Shown here in pieces: positions 18,677-26,808 of a stretch of 28,776 nt of DNA (position 1 is its first letter; every line of letters starts with the position of its first letter). Location: contig CAMBSS010000038.1 in the NCBI GenBank assembly GCA_945870465.1, forward strand, positions 1 to 28,776, read 5' to 3'. The notes beneath the pieces were generated by a model, which worked only from the letters and a program-made list of their open reading frames with translations, was not told where the DNA came from and searched no databases. Both the position numbers and the translations under genes were made by a program. Source of the stretch: Bordetella parapertussis. Its GTDB lineage: Bacteria; Pseudomonadota; Gammaproteobacteria; Burkholderiales; SG8-41.

Positions 18677-19987
18677 ATGAAAAATTTCCATATTTTCGGC
18701 ATCGCTATCGCGGCATTCATGTTGTCCGGCACGCCGGCCGGCGCGCAACCGGCATCCGGGCGCATCGTCCTGCTCGACCGCATCGTGGCGGTGGTCAATG
18801 AAGACGTGATCACGCGCCGTGATCTCGACGACCGGCTCAAAGTCGTGTCGGCGCAGCTGCGCCAGCAGGGCACGCCGCTGCCGGGCACCGACGTCCTCGA
18901 AAAGCAGGTGCTCGAGCGCATGATATACATGCTCGTGCAAATACAGTTCGCCAGGGAAACCGGTCTCAGGGTCGACGACGGTCAGCTGGACAAAGCGCTG
19001 TTGCGCATTGCGGAAGACAATAAGATCTCGCTCGCGCAAATGCGTGCAACGATCGAGAAGGACGGTGGGCTCTTCGCCAAGTTCCGCGAGGACATCCGCG
19101 ACGAAATCGTCCTGTCACGCCTGCGCGAACGCGAGGTCGACAACAAGATCACGGTGGGCGACAACGAAGTCGACAACCTGCTTGGCTCGCTGCAGCTGCA
19201 GGACGGCAAGATCGAGGAGTTCGATTTGTCGCACATTCTGATCCGCGTGCCCGAGCAGGTAAGCCCTGAGCAATTGCGCGATCGCCGCGCGCGCGCCGAG
19301 CAGGCGCTGGCGCAAATCAAAAGCGGCGCCGATTTCAGGCAGGTCGCGGCCAGTTTTTCCGAGGCGCCCGACGCCGTGCAGGGCGGCGCGATGGGCTGGC
19401 GCGAGCTGGCGCGGCTGCCGACAATTTTTGCCGAAGCAGTCAAAGGCATGAAGTCCGGCGAAGTGAGCGGCGTGCTGCGCAGTCCCAACGGGCTGCATAT
19501 CGTGCGTCTGAATGAGCGGCGCGGCCAGGAATCGCAGGTGATCGTGTCGCAGACGCATCCGCGCCACATTTTGATCAAGACCAGCGAAGTGGTATCGGAG
19601 AACGAAGCGCGCGAGCGCCTGGTCAAGCTGAAGGAAAGGCTCGATAACGGCGTGGATTTTGCGGAACTCGCGCGCCTGCAATCCGAGGACGGCAGCGCGT
19701 CGCGCGGCGGCGACCTCGGCTGGCTGTCGCCCGGCGATACGGTGCCCGAATTCGAAAAAGCGATGGACGCCCTGAAACCCGGGCAAGTCAGCGGACCGGT
19801 GCGCTCGCCGTTCGGCTGGCATCTCATCCAGGTGCTCGAGCGCCGCAACCAGGACATGTCCAAGCAGCAGCAGCGCCTGCAGGCGCGCCAGTCGTTGCGC
19901 GCGCAAAAGTCCGACGAAGCTTACCAGGAGTGGTTGCGTCAGCTGCGCGACAAGGCATTCGTCGAATATCGACTAGAAGAAAAATAG
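18677..19987 (+). CDS. surA: Periplasmic chaperone/peptidyl-prolyl isomerase SurA
   Basis: A 436-residue periplasmic chaperone for outer-membrane proteins, including LptD. The signal peptide ends near residue 23 (AGA before QPASG). The N-terminal chaperone domain begins with LLDRIVAVVNEDVITRRDL. Two parvulin-type domains follow, about 180-280 (LSHILIRVPEQ to LHIVRLNERRG) and about 290-395 (HPRHILIKTSE to WHLIQVLERR), each with the GGxxGW core (GGAMGW, GGDLGW). A C-terminal helix completes the chaperone module. The ribosome site GGAG is at 18663-18666. It lies in the conserved lptD-surA-pdxA-rsmA order also seen in E. coli. Confidence 0.97.
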   Translation: MKNFHIFGIAIAAFMLSGTPAGAQPASGRIVLLDRIVAVVNEDVITRRDLDDRLKVVSAQLRQQGTPLPGTDVLEKQVLERMIYMLVQIQFARETGLRVDDGQLDKALLRIAEDNKISLAQMRATIEKDGGLFAKFREDIRDEIVLSRLREREVDNKITVGDNEVDNLLGSLQLQDGKIEEFDLSHILIRVPEQVSPEQLRDRRARAEQALAQIKSGADFRQVAASFSEAPDAVQGGAMGWRELARLPTIFAEAVKGMKSGEVSGVLRSPNGLHIVRLNERRGQESQVIVSQTHPRHILIKTSEVVSENEARERLVKLKERLDNGVDFAELARLQSEDGSASRGGDLGWLSPGDTVPEFEKAMDALKPGQVSGPVRSPFGWHLIQVLERRNQDMSKQQQRLQARQSLRAQKSDEAYQEWLRQLRDKAFVEYRLEEK

Positions 19988-20087
19988 CCTGCGCACGGCG
20001 CTTGCCCCACCGGATTAAAATACGGGCTCAATACGCTTACAGGGTTCGCCGCCGCGCGGCCCGGGCGAAAAACCGGGAACATCCATC

Positions 20088-21086
20088 ATTCATACCCCAA
20101 CTCACGAGACGCCCGTCATTGCCCTCACCGCGGGCGAGCCCGCCGGCATCGGGCCGGACTTGTGCGTGCTGCTCGCCCAGCAACCGCCAACGGAGAAACT
20201 CGTCGTCATTGCGAACGCCGGCATGCTCGAGCAGCGCGCCCGGCAACTGGGACTGGCGTGGCGCAGCCTGCCGTTCGACGGCGCGCGCAAATCGGCGTTC
20301 GTGCCGGGTGCAATGGAAGTGATCGACGTGCCGCTGGCGGCCGCGGTGATTGCCGGGCAGCTTGACCGCGCCAATTCGCGTGGCGTGCTGCAAACGCTCG
20401 AGGTCGCAATCGACGGCTGCATGAGCGGCCGCTTTGACGCCATGGTCACAGCACCCGTCCACAAAGGCATCATTAATGATGCCGGCATTGCGTTTACCGG
20501 GCACACGGAATTTCTGGCGGCGCGCACGCACGCCCCGCATGTGGTCATGATGCTGGTCGGCGGCGGTTTGCGCGTTGCGCTCGCCACCACGCATTTTGCG
20601 GTGAAGGATATCGCGCAGCAGATCACCGCGAGCAGTCTCGAACAAACCCTGCGCGTGCTGCACCGCGACCTGATCACGCGTTTTGGCGTGGCCGCGCCGC
20701 GCATCGCGGTCGCCGGCCTCAATCCGCATGCCGGCGAATCGGGGCACCTCGGGCGCGAAGAAATCGACATCATCATTCCGGTCGTCGAGAGCCTGCGGCA
20801 GGAAGGCATGCAGCTGACCGGGCCGCTGCCCGCCGACACCTTGTTCAATCCGGAACGCCTGCGCAACTTCGATTGCGTGCTGGCGATGTACCACGACCAG
20901 GGGCTGCCAGTGCTGAAATACGCGAGTTTCGGCAGCGGCGTGAATGTCACGCTGGGCCTGCCGCTTATTCGCACCTCGGTCGATCACGGTACCGCACTCG
21001 ATATCGCCGGCACCGGCAAGGCGGACGCGGGCAGTCTGCGCACGGCGATCGAACTCGCGGCCGCCCTCGCCCGCGGCCGCGCCTGA
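20088..21086 (+). CDS. pdxA: 4-hydroxythreonine-4-phosphate dehydrogenase PdxA, apparently with a non-canonical start
   Basis: Oxidises 4-phosphohydroxy-L-threonine in pyridoxal-phosphate synthesis. From ATT at 20088 the product is 332 residues (E. coli 329). GEPAGIG is at 16-22, and metal ligands His169 (ALATTHF), His214 (NPHAGE) and His269 (MYHDQGLP) sit at a constant offset of three from E. coli His166/211/266. No ATG, GTG or TTG occurs in frame between the stop at 20016-20018 and TTG 20160, and starting at 20160 would delete the GEPAGIG motif. GGGAA at 20075-20079 is placed 8 nt before ATT 20088, so initiation at ATT (or ATC 20085) is plausible; a base error in the source is the alternative. 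Followed by rsmA after 24 bp. Confidence 0.92.
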   Translation: MHTPTHETPVIALTAGEPAGIGPDLCVLLAQQPPTEKLVVIANAGMLEQRARQLGLAWRSLPFDGARKSAFVPGAMEVIDVPLAAAVIAGQLDRANSRGVLQTLEVAIDGCMSGRFDAMVTAPVHKGIINDAGIAFTGHTEFLAARTHAPHVVMMLVGGGLRVALATTHFAVKDIAQQITASSLEQTLRVLHRDLITRFGVAAPRIAVAGLNPHAGESGHLGREEIDIIIPVVESLRQEGMQLTGPLPADTLFNPERLRNFDCVLAMYHDQGLPVLKYASFGSGVNVTLGLPLIRTSVDHGTALDIAGTGKADAGSLRTAIELAAALARGRA

Positions 21087-21110
21087 CCGCCCGCAGCGCA
21101 GCGCAGCAGC

Positions 21111-21902
21111 GTGAAGCATCAGGCACGCAAAAGATTCGGCCAGAATTTTCTGGTCGACGCCGGCGCGATTGCAGCGATAGTCGCGGCGATACGTCCCGCG
21201 CCCGGCGAATGCCTGGTCGAAATCGGACCCGGGTTGGGCGCATTGACGCGCCCGCTGCTGGCTGCGGCAGGAAAACTGCATGCGATAGAAATCGACCGCG
21301 ATCTCGCGCAGGGCCTGCAGCAGGAATTCGGCGCGCGTCTCGACCTGCACGCCGTGGATGTGCTGCAGTTCGATTTCACGGCGCTCGGCAGCGGGCTGCG
21401 CATCATCGGCAACCTGCCTTACAACATTTCGACGCCGCTCTTGTTTCATCTCGCGGGCTGCAGTGACCGCATCCGTGATATCCATGTCATGCTGCAAAAA
21501 GAAGTCGTCGAACGCATGGTCGCCGCCCCCGGCGACAGCGACTACAGCCGCCTGTCGGTGATGCTGCAATACCGGTTCGAGATGGAAAAATTGCTCGACG
21601 TACCGGCCAGCGCTTTCGACCCAGTGCCCAAGGTCGACTCGGCGGTCGTCCGCCTGATGCCGCTGCGGCCGCGGCCGGGCGTGGCGCACGATGAAGCGCT
21701 GTTTGCCAAACTGGTGGTGGCCGCTTTCTCGCAACGGCGCAAAACGCTGCGCAACTCGCTCAGAAAATATATGCCGGATGCGGCATTCGACGCGCTCGGT
21801 ATCGCGCCGACTGCGCGCGCGCAGGAGTTATCAGTTGCGCAATTCGTCGCCCTCGCGGACTACGTGGGCGCGCAAACAGGGAAAGGAAACGAAATCGCCT
21901 GA
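21111..21902 (+). CDS. rsmA: 16S rRNA (adenine1518/1519-N6)-dimethyltransferase RsmA (KsgA)
   Basis: A 263-residue SAM-dependent methyltransferase that dimethylates two adjacent adenines in the terminal hairpin of 16S rRNA, a late 30S maturation step. The N-terminus MKHQARKRFGQNFLVD is diagnostic; the SAM motif EIGPGLGALT is at 37-46 and the catalytic NLPYNIS at 101-107. The C-terminal domain contains FSQRRKTLRNSL. The start is GTG at 21111 in a GCAGC-rich stretch with no clear ribosome site, so translation may be coupled to pdxA 24 bp upstream. The gene ends 28 bp from convergent gloA. Confidence 0.96.
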   Translation: MKHQARKRFGQNFLVDAGAIAAIVAAIRPAPGECLVEIGPGLGALTRPLLAAAGKLHAIEIDRDLAQGLQQEFGARLDLHAVDVLQFDFTALGSGLRIIGNLPYNISTPLLFHLAGCSDRIRDIHVMLQKEVVERMVAAPGDSDYSRLSVMLQYRFEMEKLLDVPASAFDPVPKVDSAVVRLMPLRPRPGVAHDEALFAKLVVAAFSQRRKTLRNSLRKYMPDAAFDALGIAPTARAQELSVAQFVALADYVGAQTGKGNEIA

Positions 21903-21930
21903 GGGCGATCAACAACAACGATGCGCAGAA

Positions 21931-22317
21931 CTAGGTCTTGCGCTGCACGAATTCGATTTTGTAGCCGTCCGGGTCTTCGACAAATGCGATCACGGTGGTG
22001 CCGTGTTTCATCGGCCCGGCTTCGCGCGCAACCTTGCCGCCGCGTTTTTTGACTTCTTCACAGGCCTTGTAGGCGTCGTCGACTTCGACGGCGAGATGGC
22101 CAAAGCCGGTGCCGGGCTCGTAGCTCCTGGTGTCCCAGTTATGCGTGAGCTCGACGACCGCTTCATTCGCTTCGTCGCCGTAACCGACGAACACATTGGT
22201 AAAGCGCCCGTCGGGATAATCCTTGCGGCGCAAGAGCCGCATGCCCAGCACCTGCGTGTAAAAGGCGATCGCGCGGTCGAGATCGCCGACGCGCAACATG
22301 GTATGCAGAAATCTCAC
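21931..22317 (-). CDS. gloA: Lactoylglutathione lyase (glyoxalase I)
   Basis: A 128-residue glyoxalase I. It isomerises the methylglyoxal-glutathione hemithioacetal to S-lactoylglutathione in the cytosol. The four metal ligands fall exactly at the E. coli numbering: His5, Glu56, His74 and Glu122. The N-terminal [20 protein letters not shown] and the [11 protein letters not shown] segment are typical, and the short length fits the nickel/cobalt-dependent bacterial class. The start is GTG at 22315-22317, overlapping the rubredoxin stop (GTGA), so the two form an operon read from the shared promoter region with thiD. Confidence 0.96.
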   Translation of the reverse strand: MRFLHTMLRVGDLDRAIAFYTQVLGMRLLRRKDYPDGRFTNVFVGYGDEANEAVVELTHNWDTRSYEPGTGFGHLAVEVDDAYKACEEVKKRGGKVAREAGPMKHGTTVIAFVEDPDGYKIEFVQRKT

Positions 22318-22502
22318 ACCTGCACCATTTCAAAATCTTCCTTGCGCGCGCCGCATTCGGGGCAGGTCCAGTTCATCGGCACATCTTCCCAGCGCGTGCC
22401 CGGCACGATGCCCTCGTCCGGCAGGCCAGCGGCCTCGTCGTAGATGAAACCGCAGATGAGGCACATATAGGTTTTGAAAACATTCACGTCCGTGGTGGTC
22501 AT
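22314..22502 (-). CDS. Rubredoxin
   Basis: A 62-residue one-iron electron carrier. The Fe(Cys)4 site is complete: Cys14 and Cys17 in CLICG, Cys47 and Cys50 in CPECG, with the conserved aromatic and acidic residues between ([25 protein letters not shown]). Rubredoxins shuttle single electrons to oxygenases, peroxide reductases or other acceptors; no obvious partner enzyme is adjacent. A leading TTTDVNVFK extension precedes the core. It overlaps gloA by 4 bp and is divergent from thiD across a 75-bp gap containing a good promoter on its strand. Linkage of rubredoxin with thiD-thiE-hemL is, as I recall, common in Betaproteobacteria. Confidence 0.96.
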   Translation of the reverse strand: MTTTDVNVFKTYMCLICGFIYDEAAGLPDEGIVPGTRWEDVPMNWTCPECGARKEDFEMVQV

Positions 22503-22530
22503 AGTCGCTTGCTAATCAGGTTAAAATGAT

Positions 22531-22560
22531 ATTTTAGCGACATGCCCGCCTTTTGAACAA
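22531..22560 (-). promoter_or_regulatory. Probable sigma-70 promoter for the rubredoxin-gloA operon
   Basis: On the minus strand, TTGTTC (22555-22560) is separated by 18 bp from TAAAAT (22531-22536). These are reasonable -35 and -10 hexamers, with predicted transcription start near 22524 and a leader of about 21 nt before the rubredoxin ATG. The plus strand of the same gap has a weaker pair for thiD (TTGCTA at 22509-22514 and TATTTT at 22530-22535, spacing only 15). Confidence 0.5.
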
Positions 22561-22577
22561 TAAATCCCGCCTGTAGC

Positions 22578-23417
22578 ATGGACCCGTCAACGCCATCCGC
22601 ATTGCCGCCGATCGTACTCGCGTTCGCGGCGACCGATCCGAGCGGCGGGGCCGGCCTGCAGGCCGACGTCATGACGCTGGCTAGCATGGGCTGTCATCCG
22701 CTGTCGGTGGTCACCGCCATCACGATCCAGGACACCATGGGCGTCGAAGAGGTGATGGCGCTCGAGGCCGAGTGGGTGGCCGACCAGGCGCGCTGCGTGC
22801 TCGAAGACATGCCGGTCGCTGCGTTCAAGATCGGCCTCCTCGGCAGTTCCGAAAATATATCCGCCATCGCGGAAGTGGTTTCCGATTATCCCGAAATTCC
22901 GCTGGTCCTCGACCCGGTGCTCGCATCCGGCCGCGGCGATGAACTCGTCACCGAAGAGATGATTTCGGCGCTGCGCGAATTGCTGATACCGCAGACCACC
23001 ATCCTCACGCCGAACAGCATAGAGGCGCGCCGTCTCACGCAGGAAGACGGCGAGGATGAACTCGATCTCGCCGAATGCGCGCGCCGCCTGCTCGCCATGG
23101 GCTGCGAATACGTGCTGATTACCGGCACGCACGAAAATACGCCGCTGGTGGTAAATACGCTCTATGGCCAGGACGGCGTGGTGCGTACCGACAGCTGGGA
23201 GCGGTTGCCCGGCAGCTACCACGGGTCGGGTTGCACGCTGGCTTCGGCGATTGCTGCGACCATCGCCAACGGCCTCAGCATCAGCGATGCGGTAAAGGAC
23301 GCCCAGGAATACACGTGGCAGACCCTGAAGGCCGCGTTCCGGCCCGGCATGGGGCAGCACATCCCCGACCGTCTGTTCTGGGCGCGCGAGGATGAGCCCG
23401 CTGATGGCGCCGATTAA
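22578..23417 (+). CDS. thiD: Hydroxymethylpyrimidine (phosphate) kinase ThiD
   Basis: A 279-residue ribokinase-fold enzyme that phosphorylates HMP and HMP-phosphate to HMP-pyrophosphate, the pyrimidine substrate of ThiE. Motifs: AATDPSGGAGLQADV (about 18-32), the VVTAITIQDTMGV segment, KIGLLGS, LDPVLASG, LTPNSIEARRL and the C-terminal anion hole and catalytic cysteine in YHGSGCTLASAIAA. The ATG at 22578 has no strong ribosome site. It overlaps thiE by 26 bp, so the two steps of thiamine-phosphate assembly are translated together. Confidence 0.95.
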   Translation: MDPSTPSALPPIVLAFAATDPSGGAGLQADVMTLASMGCHPLSVVTAITIQDTMGVEEVMALEAEWVADQARCVLEDMPVAAFKIGLLGSSENISAIAEVVSDYPEIPLVLDPVLASGRGDELVTEEMISALRELLIPQTTILTPNSIEARRLTQEDGEDELDLAECARRLLAMGCEYVLITGTHENTPLVVNTLYGQDGVVRTDSWERLPGSYHGSGCTLASAIAATIANGLSISDAVKDAQEYTWQTLKAAFRPGMGQHIPDRLFWAREDEPADGAD

Positions 23418-24030
23418 AGGGCTCTACGCGGTAACGCCCGATCTCGCCGACACCGCGCTGCTTGTCGCCAAAGTGGAAGTGGTGCTGGCCGCCGGCACAC
23501 GTTGGCTGCAGTACCGCAACAAAAGCATAAATGATGGGGCGCGCCGCGAGCAGGCAGAAGCGCTGCGCGACCTGTGCCGGCGCCATGGCGCAGCACTCAT
23601 CATCAACGACGATGTCGCGCTGGCCTGCACGCTCGACGCCGATGGCGTGCATGTAGGTGGCGACGATGCCGCAGTGCCGGCTGCGCGCGCACAGCTGGGC
23701 CGCGACAAAATCATCGGCGCTTCGTGCTATGACGATCTGCAGCGCGCGCGCGTTGCCGCCGACCAGGGTGCGGACTATGTTGCATTCGGCAGTTTTTTCG
23801 CGTCGTCCGTCAAACCCGGCGCGATACGGGCGCCACTTGCCGTGCTGCCGGCGGCGCGGGTGTTTGGCCTGCCGGTAGTCGCCATTGGCGGCATCACGCT
23901 GGACAACGCGGGCCAGCTCATCGCTGCCGGCGCCGATGCAATTGCAGTAATATCTGCGGTGTTCGCGGCGCCCGATCCGGCGCTCGCCACGCACAATTTC
24001 TGTCAGTTATTTCAGGCGCCAAAGACATGA
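23392..24030 (+). CDS. thiE: Thiamine-phosphate synthase ThiE
   Basis: A 212-residue TIM-barrel enzyme that couples HMP-pyrophosphate with the thiazole phosphate to give thiamine monophosphate. Motifs: GLYAVTPD (about 9-16), [18 protein letters not shown], the GVHVGGDD pyrophosphate/Mg loop, [22 protein letters not shown] and VAIGGI near the C-terminus. ATG at 23392 lies within the thiD 3' end; ATG 23404 is an alternative that would shorten it by four residues. The stop overlaps the hemL start (ATGA), so thiD, thiE and hemL form a tightly coupled set. Confidence 0.95.
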   Translation: MSPLMAPIKGLYAVTPDLADTALLVAKVEVVLAAGTRWLQYRNKSINDGARREQAEALRDLCRRHGAALIINDDVALACTLDADGVHVGGDDAAVPAARAQLGRDKIIGASCYDDLQRARVAADQGADYVAFGSFFASSVKPGAIRAPLAVLPAARVFGLPVVAIGGITLDNAGQLIAAGADAIAVISAVFAAPDPALATHNFCQLFQAPKT

Positions 24031-25310
24031 CGTCTCACAACGAAGAATTATTTGCGGCAGCGCAGAAGGTCATTCCGGGCGGCGTCAATTCGCCGGTCCG
24101 CGCGTTTCGCTCGGTCGGCGGCACGCCGCGGTTTTTCACGCGTGGCAGCGGCGCGCGCATGTGGGACGCGGACGGCAAAGAGTACATCGACTATGTGGGT
24201 TCATGGGGCCCGCTGATACTCGGCCACGCGCATCCGGCAGTCATCGCGGCCGTGCAACAGGCGGTCGCTCGAGGTTTGAGTTTCGGCGCGCCGACCGCGG
24301 CCGAAGTTGAGCTGGCTGAATTGCTGTGCAAGCGTGTACCGGGACTGGAACAGGTACGCCTCGTCAGCTCGGGAACAGAGGCGACGATGAGCGCGATACG
24401 GCTCGCGCGCGGATTCACCGGCCGCTCCAGCATCGTCAAGTTCGAAGGCTGTTATCACGGCCACGCCGACGCCCTGCTGGTCAAAGCCGGCTCCGGCGCG
24501 CTGACGTTCGGCAATCCGAGTTCGGCCGGAGTCCCGGCGGAAACCGCCGCGCACACGCAGGTACTCGAATACAACAACGTCGCGATGCTGGAAGCCACCT
24601 TCGCGCGCGAGGGTGACAAGTTAGCCTGCGTAATAGTCGAGCCGGTGGCCGGCAACATGAATCTGGTGATGCCTGACCGCGCTTTTCTCGACGCCCTGCG
24701 CACATTGTGCACACGCCACGGGACGCTGTTGATATTGGACGAAGTGATGACCGGCTTTCGCGTCGGCCCCAAGGGCGCGCAAGGCCTGTTCGGCATCACT
24801 GCGGATCTGGTTACGCTGGGCAAAATCGTTGGCGGCGGCATGCCGCTCGGCGCTTTCGGCGGCCGGCGTGATGTGATGGCAAGCATAGCGCCGCTCGGTC
24901 CCGTGTATCAGGCGGGCACACTGTCGGGAAATCCGGTGGCAGTCGCCGCCGGACTGGCAACCCTCAAAGCGATCGACACGCCGGAGTTTTTCGGGCGCCT
25001 TGCAACAGCCACGCGCAAATTGACGGACGGCCTGGCCGCCGCCGCGCGCGCCAGCGGCGCCGTATTTTCGGCGCAGGCGATCGGCGGCATGTTCGGCCTC
25101 TATTTCCGCGCCACGCCGCCGTTATCTTATGCGGAAGTCATGACCTGCGACGTGCCAGCGTTCAATCGCTTTTTTCACTCGATGCTCGAGCAAGGCATTT
25201 ATCTCGCGCCATCGGCGTTCGAAGCGGGCTTCGTCTCGTCCGCGCACAACGACGCGGATATCGAACAAACGCTGGCGGCGGCGCGGCATTATTTTTCCGG
25301 CGCCGCCTGA
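24027..25310 (+). CDS. hemL: Glutamate-1-semialdehyde 2,1-aminomutase HemL
   Basis: A 427-residue PLP enzyme that converts glutamate-1-semialdehyde to 5-aminolevulinate, the C5 route to tetrapyrroles. The N-terminal [12 protein letters not shown] (16-27) is diagnostic; the PLP lysine is Lys266 in [17 protein letters not shown], and the aspartate pairing with the PLP nitrogen lies in [12 protein letters not shown] (235-246). It starts within an ATGA overlap with thiE and ends 19 bp before a strong bidirectional terminator. Together with hemB and hemF in this window it shows haem made from glutamate, as expected for this class of bacteria. Confidence 0.97.
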   Translation: MTSHNEELFAAAQKVIPGGVNSPVRAFRSVGGTPRFFTRGSGARMWDADGKEYIDYVGSWGPLILGHAHPAVIAAVQQAVARGLSFGAPTAAEVELAELLCKRVPGLEQVRLVSSGTEATMSAIRLARGFTGRSSIVKFEGCYHGHADALLVKAGSGALTFGNPSSAGVPAETAAHTQVLEYNNVAMLEATFAREGDKLACVIVEPVAGNMNLVMPDRAFLDALRTLCTRHGTLLILDEVMTGFRVGPKGAQGLFGITADLVTLGKIVGGGMPLGAFGGRRDVMASIAPLGPVYQAGTLSGNPVAVAAGLATLKAIDTPEFFGRLATATRKLTDGLAAAARASGAVFSAQAIGGMFGLYFRATPPLSYAEVMTCDVPAFNRFFHSMLEQGIYLAPSAFEAGFVSSAHNDADIEQTLAAARHYFSGAA

Positions 25311-25329
25311 GTTGCAGCGCGCACCCGAT

Positions 25330-25357
25330 AAAAAAGGCGGCCTTGGCCGCCTTTTTT
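25330..25357. terminator. Bidirectional intrinsic terminator between hemL and the cytochrome c4 gene
   Basis: A near-perfect palindrome: six A (25330-25335), GGCGGCC (25336-25342), TT, GGCCGCC (25345-25351), six T (25352-25357). The GC stem plus T-run works on both strands, so it should stop hemL transcription rightward and cytochrome transcription leftward. The two flanking genes converge here. Confidence 0.92.
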
Positions 25358-25375
25358 AGTTGATCTGCTCGCGCG

Positions 25376-26002
25376 TCAACGCAGCCCCGCCATATATTCA
25401 GACACTGCTTTGATTTCCGCATCCGACAAACGGGCGGCGACCGCGCGCATCATGCGGTTTGGATCGTTGGCACGCTCGCCAGCACGGAACCCCTGCAGTT
25501 GGGCGACCGTATATTCGGCATACTGGCCGGCCACGCGCGGAAACTGCGCGGGAATTCCGGCGCCGCTGGGTCCATGGCAGGACGCGCAGGCCGCCACGCC
25601 TTTGCTCATGATGCCGCCGCGATAAATCTGCTGACCCAGCTTGACCAGCGCCGGATCTTTGGCAGCGCGGGTTTTCGGTTTCTGCGCTTCGAAATAAGCA
25701 CCCAGATTTTTCATGTCCTGGGGGGACAGCGCGGCCGACATGCCGAGCATGACGGGATTTTTGCGTTCCTTGTTGGCTTTGAAGTCGGCAAGTTGCTTCG
25801 CAATATAGTCGGCGTGCTGCCCGGCGAGCACCGGATTGGCGGGGCTTGGACTGTTGCCGTCCGCGGCATGACAGGCGGCGCATACCTTGGTAACAATCGC
25901 TTGCGCCTGTGCGGGATCAGTTTTGGCCGCCGGCTCGGCAGCGTGGCCGAGTGGAACATAGGCTGCGCATATCAAACCCAGCAGCACCGTAATAAATCTC
26001 AT
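25376..26002 (-). CDS. Dihaem cytochrome c4-type protein
   Basis: A 208-residue periplasmic or membrane-attached dihaem c-type cytochrome. The signal peptide (basic start, ITVLLGLICAAYVPL core) is probably cleaved after residue 21 (GHA-AEP). Two CXXCH haem sites are present, CAACH (41-45) and CASCH (139-143), each in an about 90-residue domain with a downstream methionine (NPVMLGM, PNRMMRA), as in cytochrome c4, which hands electrons to terminal oxidases. I chose ATG 26002 because AGGGAG lies just upstream; a frame to 26026 adds eight residues without a ribosome site. Convergent with hemL across the terminator; divergent from engB with an 83-bp gap. Confidence 0.94.
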   Translation of the reverse strand: MRFITVLLGLICAAYVPLGHAAEPAAKTDPAQAQAIVTKVCAACHAADGNSPSPANPVLAGQHADYIAKQLADFKANKERKNPVMLGMSAALSPQDMKNLGAYFEAQKPKTRAAKDPALVKLGQQIYRGGIMSKGVAACASCHGPSGAGIPAQFPRVAGQYAEYTVAQLQGFRAGERANDPNRMMRAVAARLSDAEIKAVSEYMAGLR

Positions 26003-26085
26003 AGGATCTCCCTTGCCACGTTGCAACCTGACGAAAACGCCGTATTCTATCGAAATCTCCCCTTACAGGCTAGGCTACGGTCGCA

Positions 26086-26712
26086 ATGTCCACTCTGCGC
26101 AATATTGAATTCGTCACAACTGTCGCTGAATTGCATACGCTGCCGTCCGCGCATGGCGCGGAAGTCGCGTTTGCCGGCCGCTCCAACGCCGGCAAATCGA
26201 GCGCGATTAATGCGCTGGCCCAGCGCAATCGCATGGCTTTCGTCAGCAAAACGCCGGGCCGCACCCAGCACATCAATTTTTTCAGCGTCGGCCCCGACCG
26301 CTATCTCGTCGACCTGCCAGGTTACGGCTATGCGGCAGTGCCGGCGGCAGCGCGCGCGCATTGGCATGACCTGGTCGGCGGCTATCTGCAAACGCGCGCC
26401 TGCCTGCGCGGCGTGATCCTGATCATGGACGTTCGCCACCCGCTGCGCGAACTCGACCAACAGTTGATCAACTGGTTGAAACCGACCGGCGTGCCGGTGC
26501 ATATTCTGCTGAGCAAAGCGGACAAGCTCGGTCAACAAAAGGCCAACGCGACTCTGCGCGAGGTCAATGCGGCGTTGGCGCGCGACTACGTAAATTGCAG
26601 CGCGCAGCTATTTTCCAGCACGCGCAAAATCGGTATCGTAGACGCCGCCAAACAAATCCAACGCTGGCTGAGCGTTGGCGGGAATAAAAAACCCCCGGTT
26701 AAAGGGGAGTAA
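26086..26712 (+). CDS. engB: Ribosome-biogenesis GTP-binding protein EngB (YihA/YsxC)
   Basis: A 208-residue GTPase required for 50S subunit assembly. The N-terminal [18 protein letters not shown] carries the G1 P-loop (31-39); G2/switch I is [13 protein letters not shown]3 DLPGYGYA, and G4 [10 protein letters not shown]5-like [12 protein letters not shown] segment and helix ([10 protein letters not shown]) close the protein. The last codons (about KKPPVKGE and stop) coincide with one arm and the loop of a large hairpin that forms the terminator of an RNA on the opposite strand. The ATG at 26086 has a weak purine-rich site upstream. Confidence 0.95.
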   Translation: MSTLRNIEFVTTVAELHTLPSAHGAEVAFAGRSNAGKSSAINALAQRNRMAFVSKTPGRTQHINFFSVGPDRYLVDLPGYGYAAVPAAARAHWHDLVGGYLQTRACLRGVILIMDVRHPLRELDQQLINWLKPTGVPVHILLSKADKLGQQKANATLREVNAALARDYVNCSAQLFSSTRKIGIVDAAKQIQRWLSVGGNKKPPVKGE

Positions 26713-26722
26713 AACCGGGGGT
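26686..26722 (-). terminator. Rho-independent terminator of the anti-hemB-like RNA, antisense to the engB 3' end
   Basis: Reading leftward, a 10-bp stem (26713-26722 paired with 26691-26700; five of the pairs form an uninterrupted C/G run) with a 12-nt loop is followed by TTTTTT (26691-26686). On the plus strand the same stem is not followed by T, so termination is directional. Part of it overlaps the engB stop codon and last codons. Confidence 0.8.
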
Positions 26723-26794
26723 GAAGCCTTAATAAATATTAAGGCGCCCGCTCAGGGAGGAGAAGCGGGAGACGTTTAAACGCCGTCTATTTCT
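26686..26794 (-). ncRNA. Anti-hemB-like structured small RNA with CU-rich loops
   Basis: On the minus strand, between engB and hemB, four hairpins follow each other: GACG/CGTC (26784-26787 with 26771-26774); CCCGCT/AGCGGG (26764-26769 with 26747-26752) enclosing loop TCTCCTCCCTG; a perfect 8-bp GCCTTAAT/ATTAAGGC (26738-26745 with 26726-26733); and a 10-bp ACCCCCGGTT/AACCGGGGGT stem (26713-26722 with 26691-26700) with loop TTACTCCCCTTT, followed by a T-run (26691-26686). No protein gene reads in this direction here, yet an intrinsic terminator does. This fits the betaproteobacterial anti-hemB RNA motif as I remember it, which lies upstream of hemB on the opposite strand. CU-rich loops are typical of sRNAs that mask Shine-Dalgarno sequences. 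The 5' end is uncertain: near 26794 if TATAGT (26801-26806) is the -10. Confidence 0.7.
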
Positions 26795-26802
26795 GGGACT
26801 AC

Positions 26803-26808
26803 TATAAT
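26803..26808 (+). promoter_or_regulatory. Possible -10 element for hemB, overlapping the RNA's -10 on the other strand
   Basis: A perfect TATAAT lies 65 bp before the hemB ATG. No acceptable -35 hexamer sits 16-19 bp upstream and there is no extended TGN, so an activator or chance is possible. The reverse strand of the same spot reads TATAGT (26801-26806), a candidate -10 for the small RNA, which would make the two promoters face each other at one site. Confidence 0.35.

Noticed and set aside
20037..21734. A 565-codon minus-strand open frame across pdxA and rsmA
   Set aside because: It spans two real genes and the junction between them on the opposite strand; no domain and shadow-type composition.
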